DNA from: Ignavibacteria bacterium
GTDB lineage: Bacteria > Bacteroidota > Ignavibacteria > Ignavibacteriales > SURF-24
Reading direction: 5' to 3'
Assembly: GCA_025612245.1 (NCBI GenBank)
Contig: JAAXKQ010000015.1
Location: forward strand, 1-64,000
Length of the DNA: 64,000 bases
The notes under the pieces are model-generated. The model was given only the letters and a program-made list of their open reading frames with translations, was not told the DNA's origin and made no database searches. Shown piece after piece: positions 63,886 to 64,000 of the stretch. Every line of letters begins with the position of its first letter. Positions within the stretch are counted from its first letter, which is position 1. The position numbers and the translations under genes were made by a program.

Positions 63886-64000
63886 AGATGAAGCCCCCGC
63901 CTCTAGAAGGCTAAAGAAACTCCTCTCTGAACTGGAGCCTGCGGCCGAAATTGAAGGAAGCCTGGAGAGCATTGAAGCCTCGGTCGATTGGCTCAGGAAA
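63866..64000 (+). CDS. LytTR-type response regulator, N-terminal part (window end)
   Basis: 45 codons are visible: MRILIIEDEAPASRRLKKLL, the start of a receiver domain with the acidic triplet Glu7-Asp8-Glu9. The phospho-acceptor and the output domain lie outside the window. It overlaps the LytS-type kinase gene by 20 bases, and AGAGAAG precedes the ATG. A LytTR DNA-binding domain is expected from the kinase partner but is not seen. Confidence 0.85.
   Translation, partial: MRILIIEDEAPASRRLKKLLSELEPAAEIEGSLESIEASVDWLRK

Overview
The window looks like chromosomal DNA from a Bacteroidota/Chlorobi-group bacterium, most likely an Ignavibacteria-type organism. Five proteins end in the type IX secretion (T9SS) type A sorting domain, with a YPNPFNP-like motif and a terminal KKLMLLK-like tail. 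There are also a Bacteroidota-style TonB, a GH92 mannosidase, a PorV/PorQ-type outer-membrane protein, a TonB-dependent receptor with an N-terminal carboxypeptidase-regulatory-like domain and a beta-propeller sensor kinase. Two methyl-accepting chemotaxis proteins show that the organism is motile or chemotactic, which fits Ignavibacteria better than most Bacteroidetes. The assignment is inferred from families only.

Layout. 1-4.8 kb: two minus-strand chemotaxis receptors that share a perfect 611-bp tract, with a monoheme cytochrome c gene between them. 5-13.3 kb: DinB-like protein, GH92 mannosidase, NAD(P)-binding protein, TonB, and a secreted M6 metalloprotease with a sorting domain. 13.5-16.8 kb: pentose-phosphate pair, an RpiB-transaldolase fusion followed by glucose-6-phosphate dehydrogenase. 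16.8-25.9 kb: small housekeeping genes (GNAT, quinone reductase, OsmC, DUF2203), a lipoprotein gene split by a one-base frameshift in a homopolymer, an M24 peptidase, a CPA2 antiporter with RCK domains, and NADP-glutamate dehydrogenase. 26-34.5 kb: a secreted 14-blade propeller protein, a 1.1-kb gene-free region rich in palindromes, an unusual receiver/PEP-synthase-like protein, a small Ig-like secreted protein and a MATE-like transporter. 34.5-48.9 kb: two tandem GHL10-type secreted hydrolases, then a five-gene minus-strand surface operon (TonB-dependent receptor, large surface protein, PorV-like protein, TIG lipoprotein, sorted propeller protein). 49-54.9 kb: DUF5777 barrel protein, an 88-residue unknown, and a propeller histidine kinase/NarL regulator pair. 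55-56.7 kb: an IS200/IS605-type Y1 transposase inside arrays of about 19 short palindromic repeats. 57-64 kb: RND efflux operon with the pump fused to its TolC channel, followed by a LytS/LytTR two-component pair cut by the window end.

The most unusual signals are the transposase with its covarying palindrome arrays, the 490-bp inverted-repeat element near 29 kb with a perfect 19-bp hairpin, the exact 611-bp sharing between chemotaxis receptors, the RpiB-Tal and RND-TolC fusions, the frameshifted lipoprotein, and the receiver/pyruvate-phosphate-dikinase hybrid. No rRNA, tRNA or CRISPR array was recognised.
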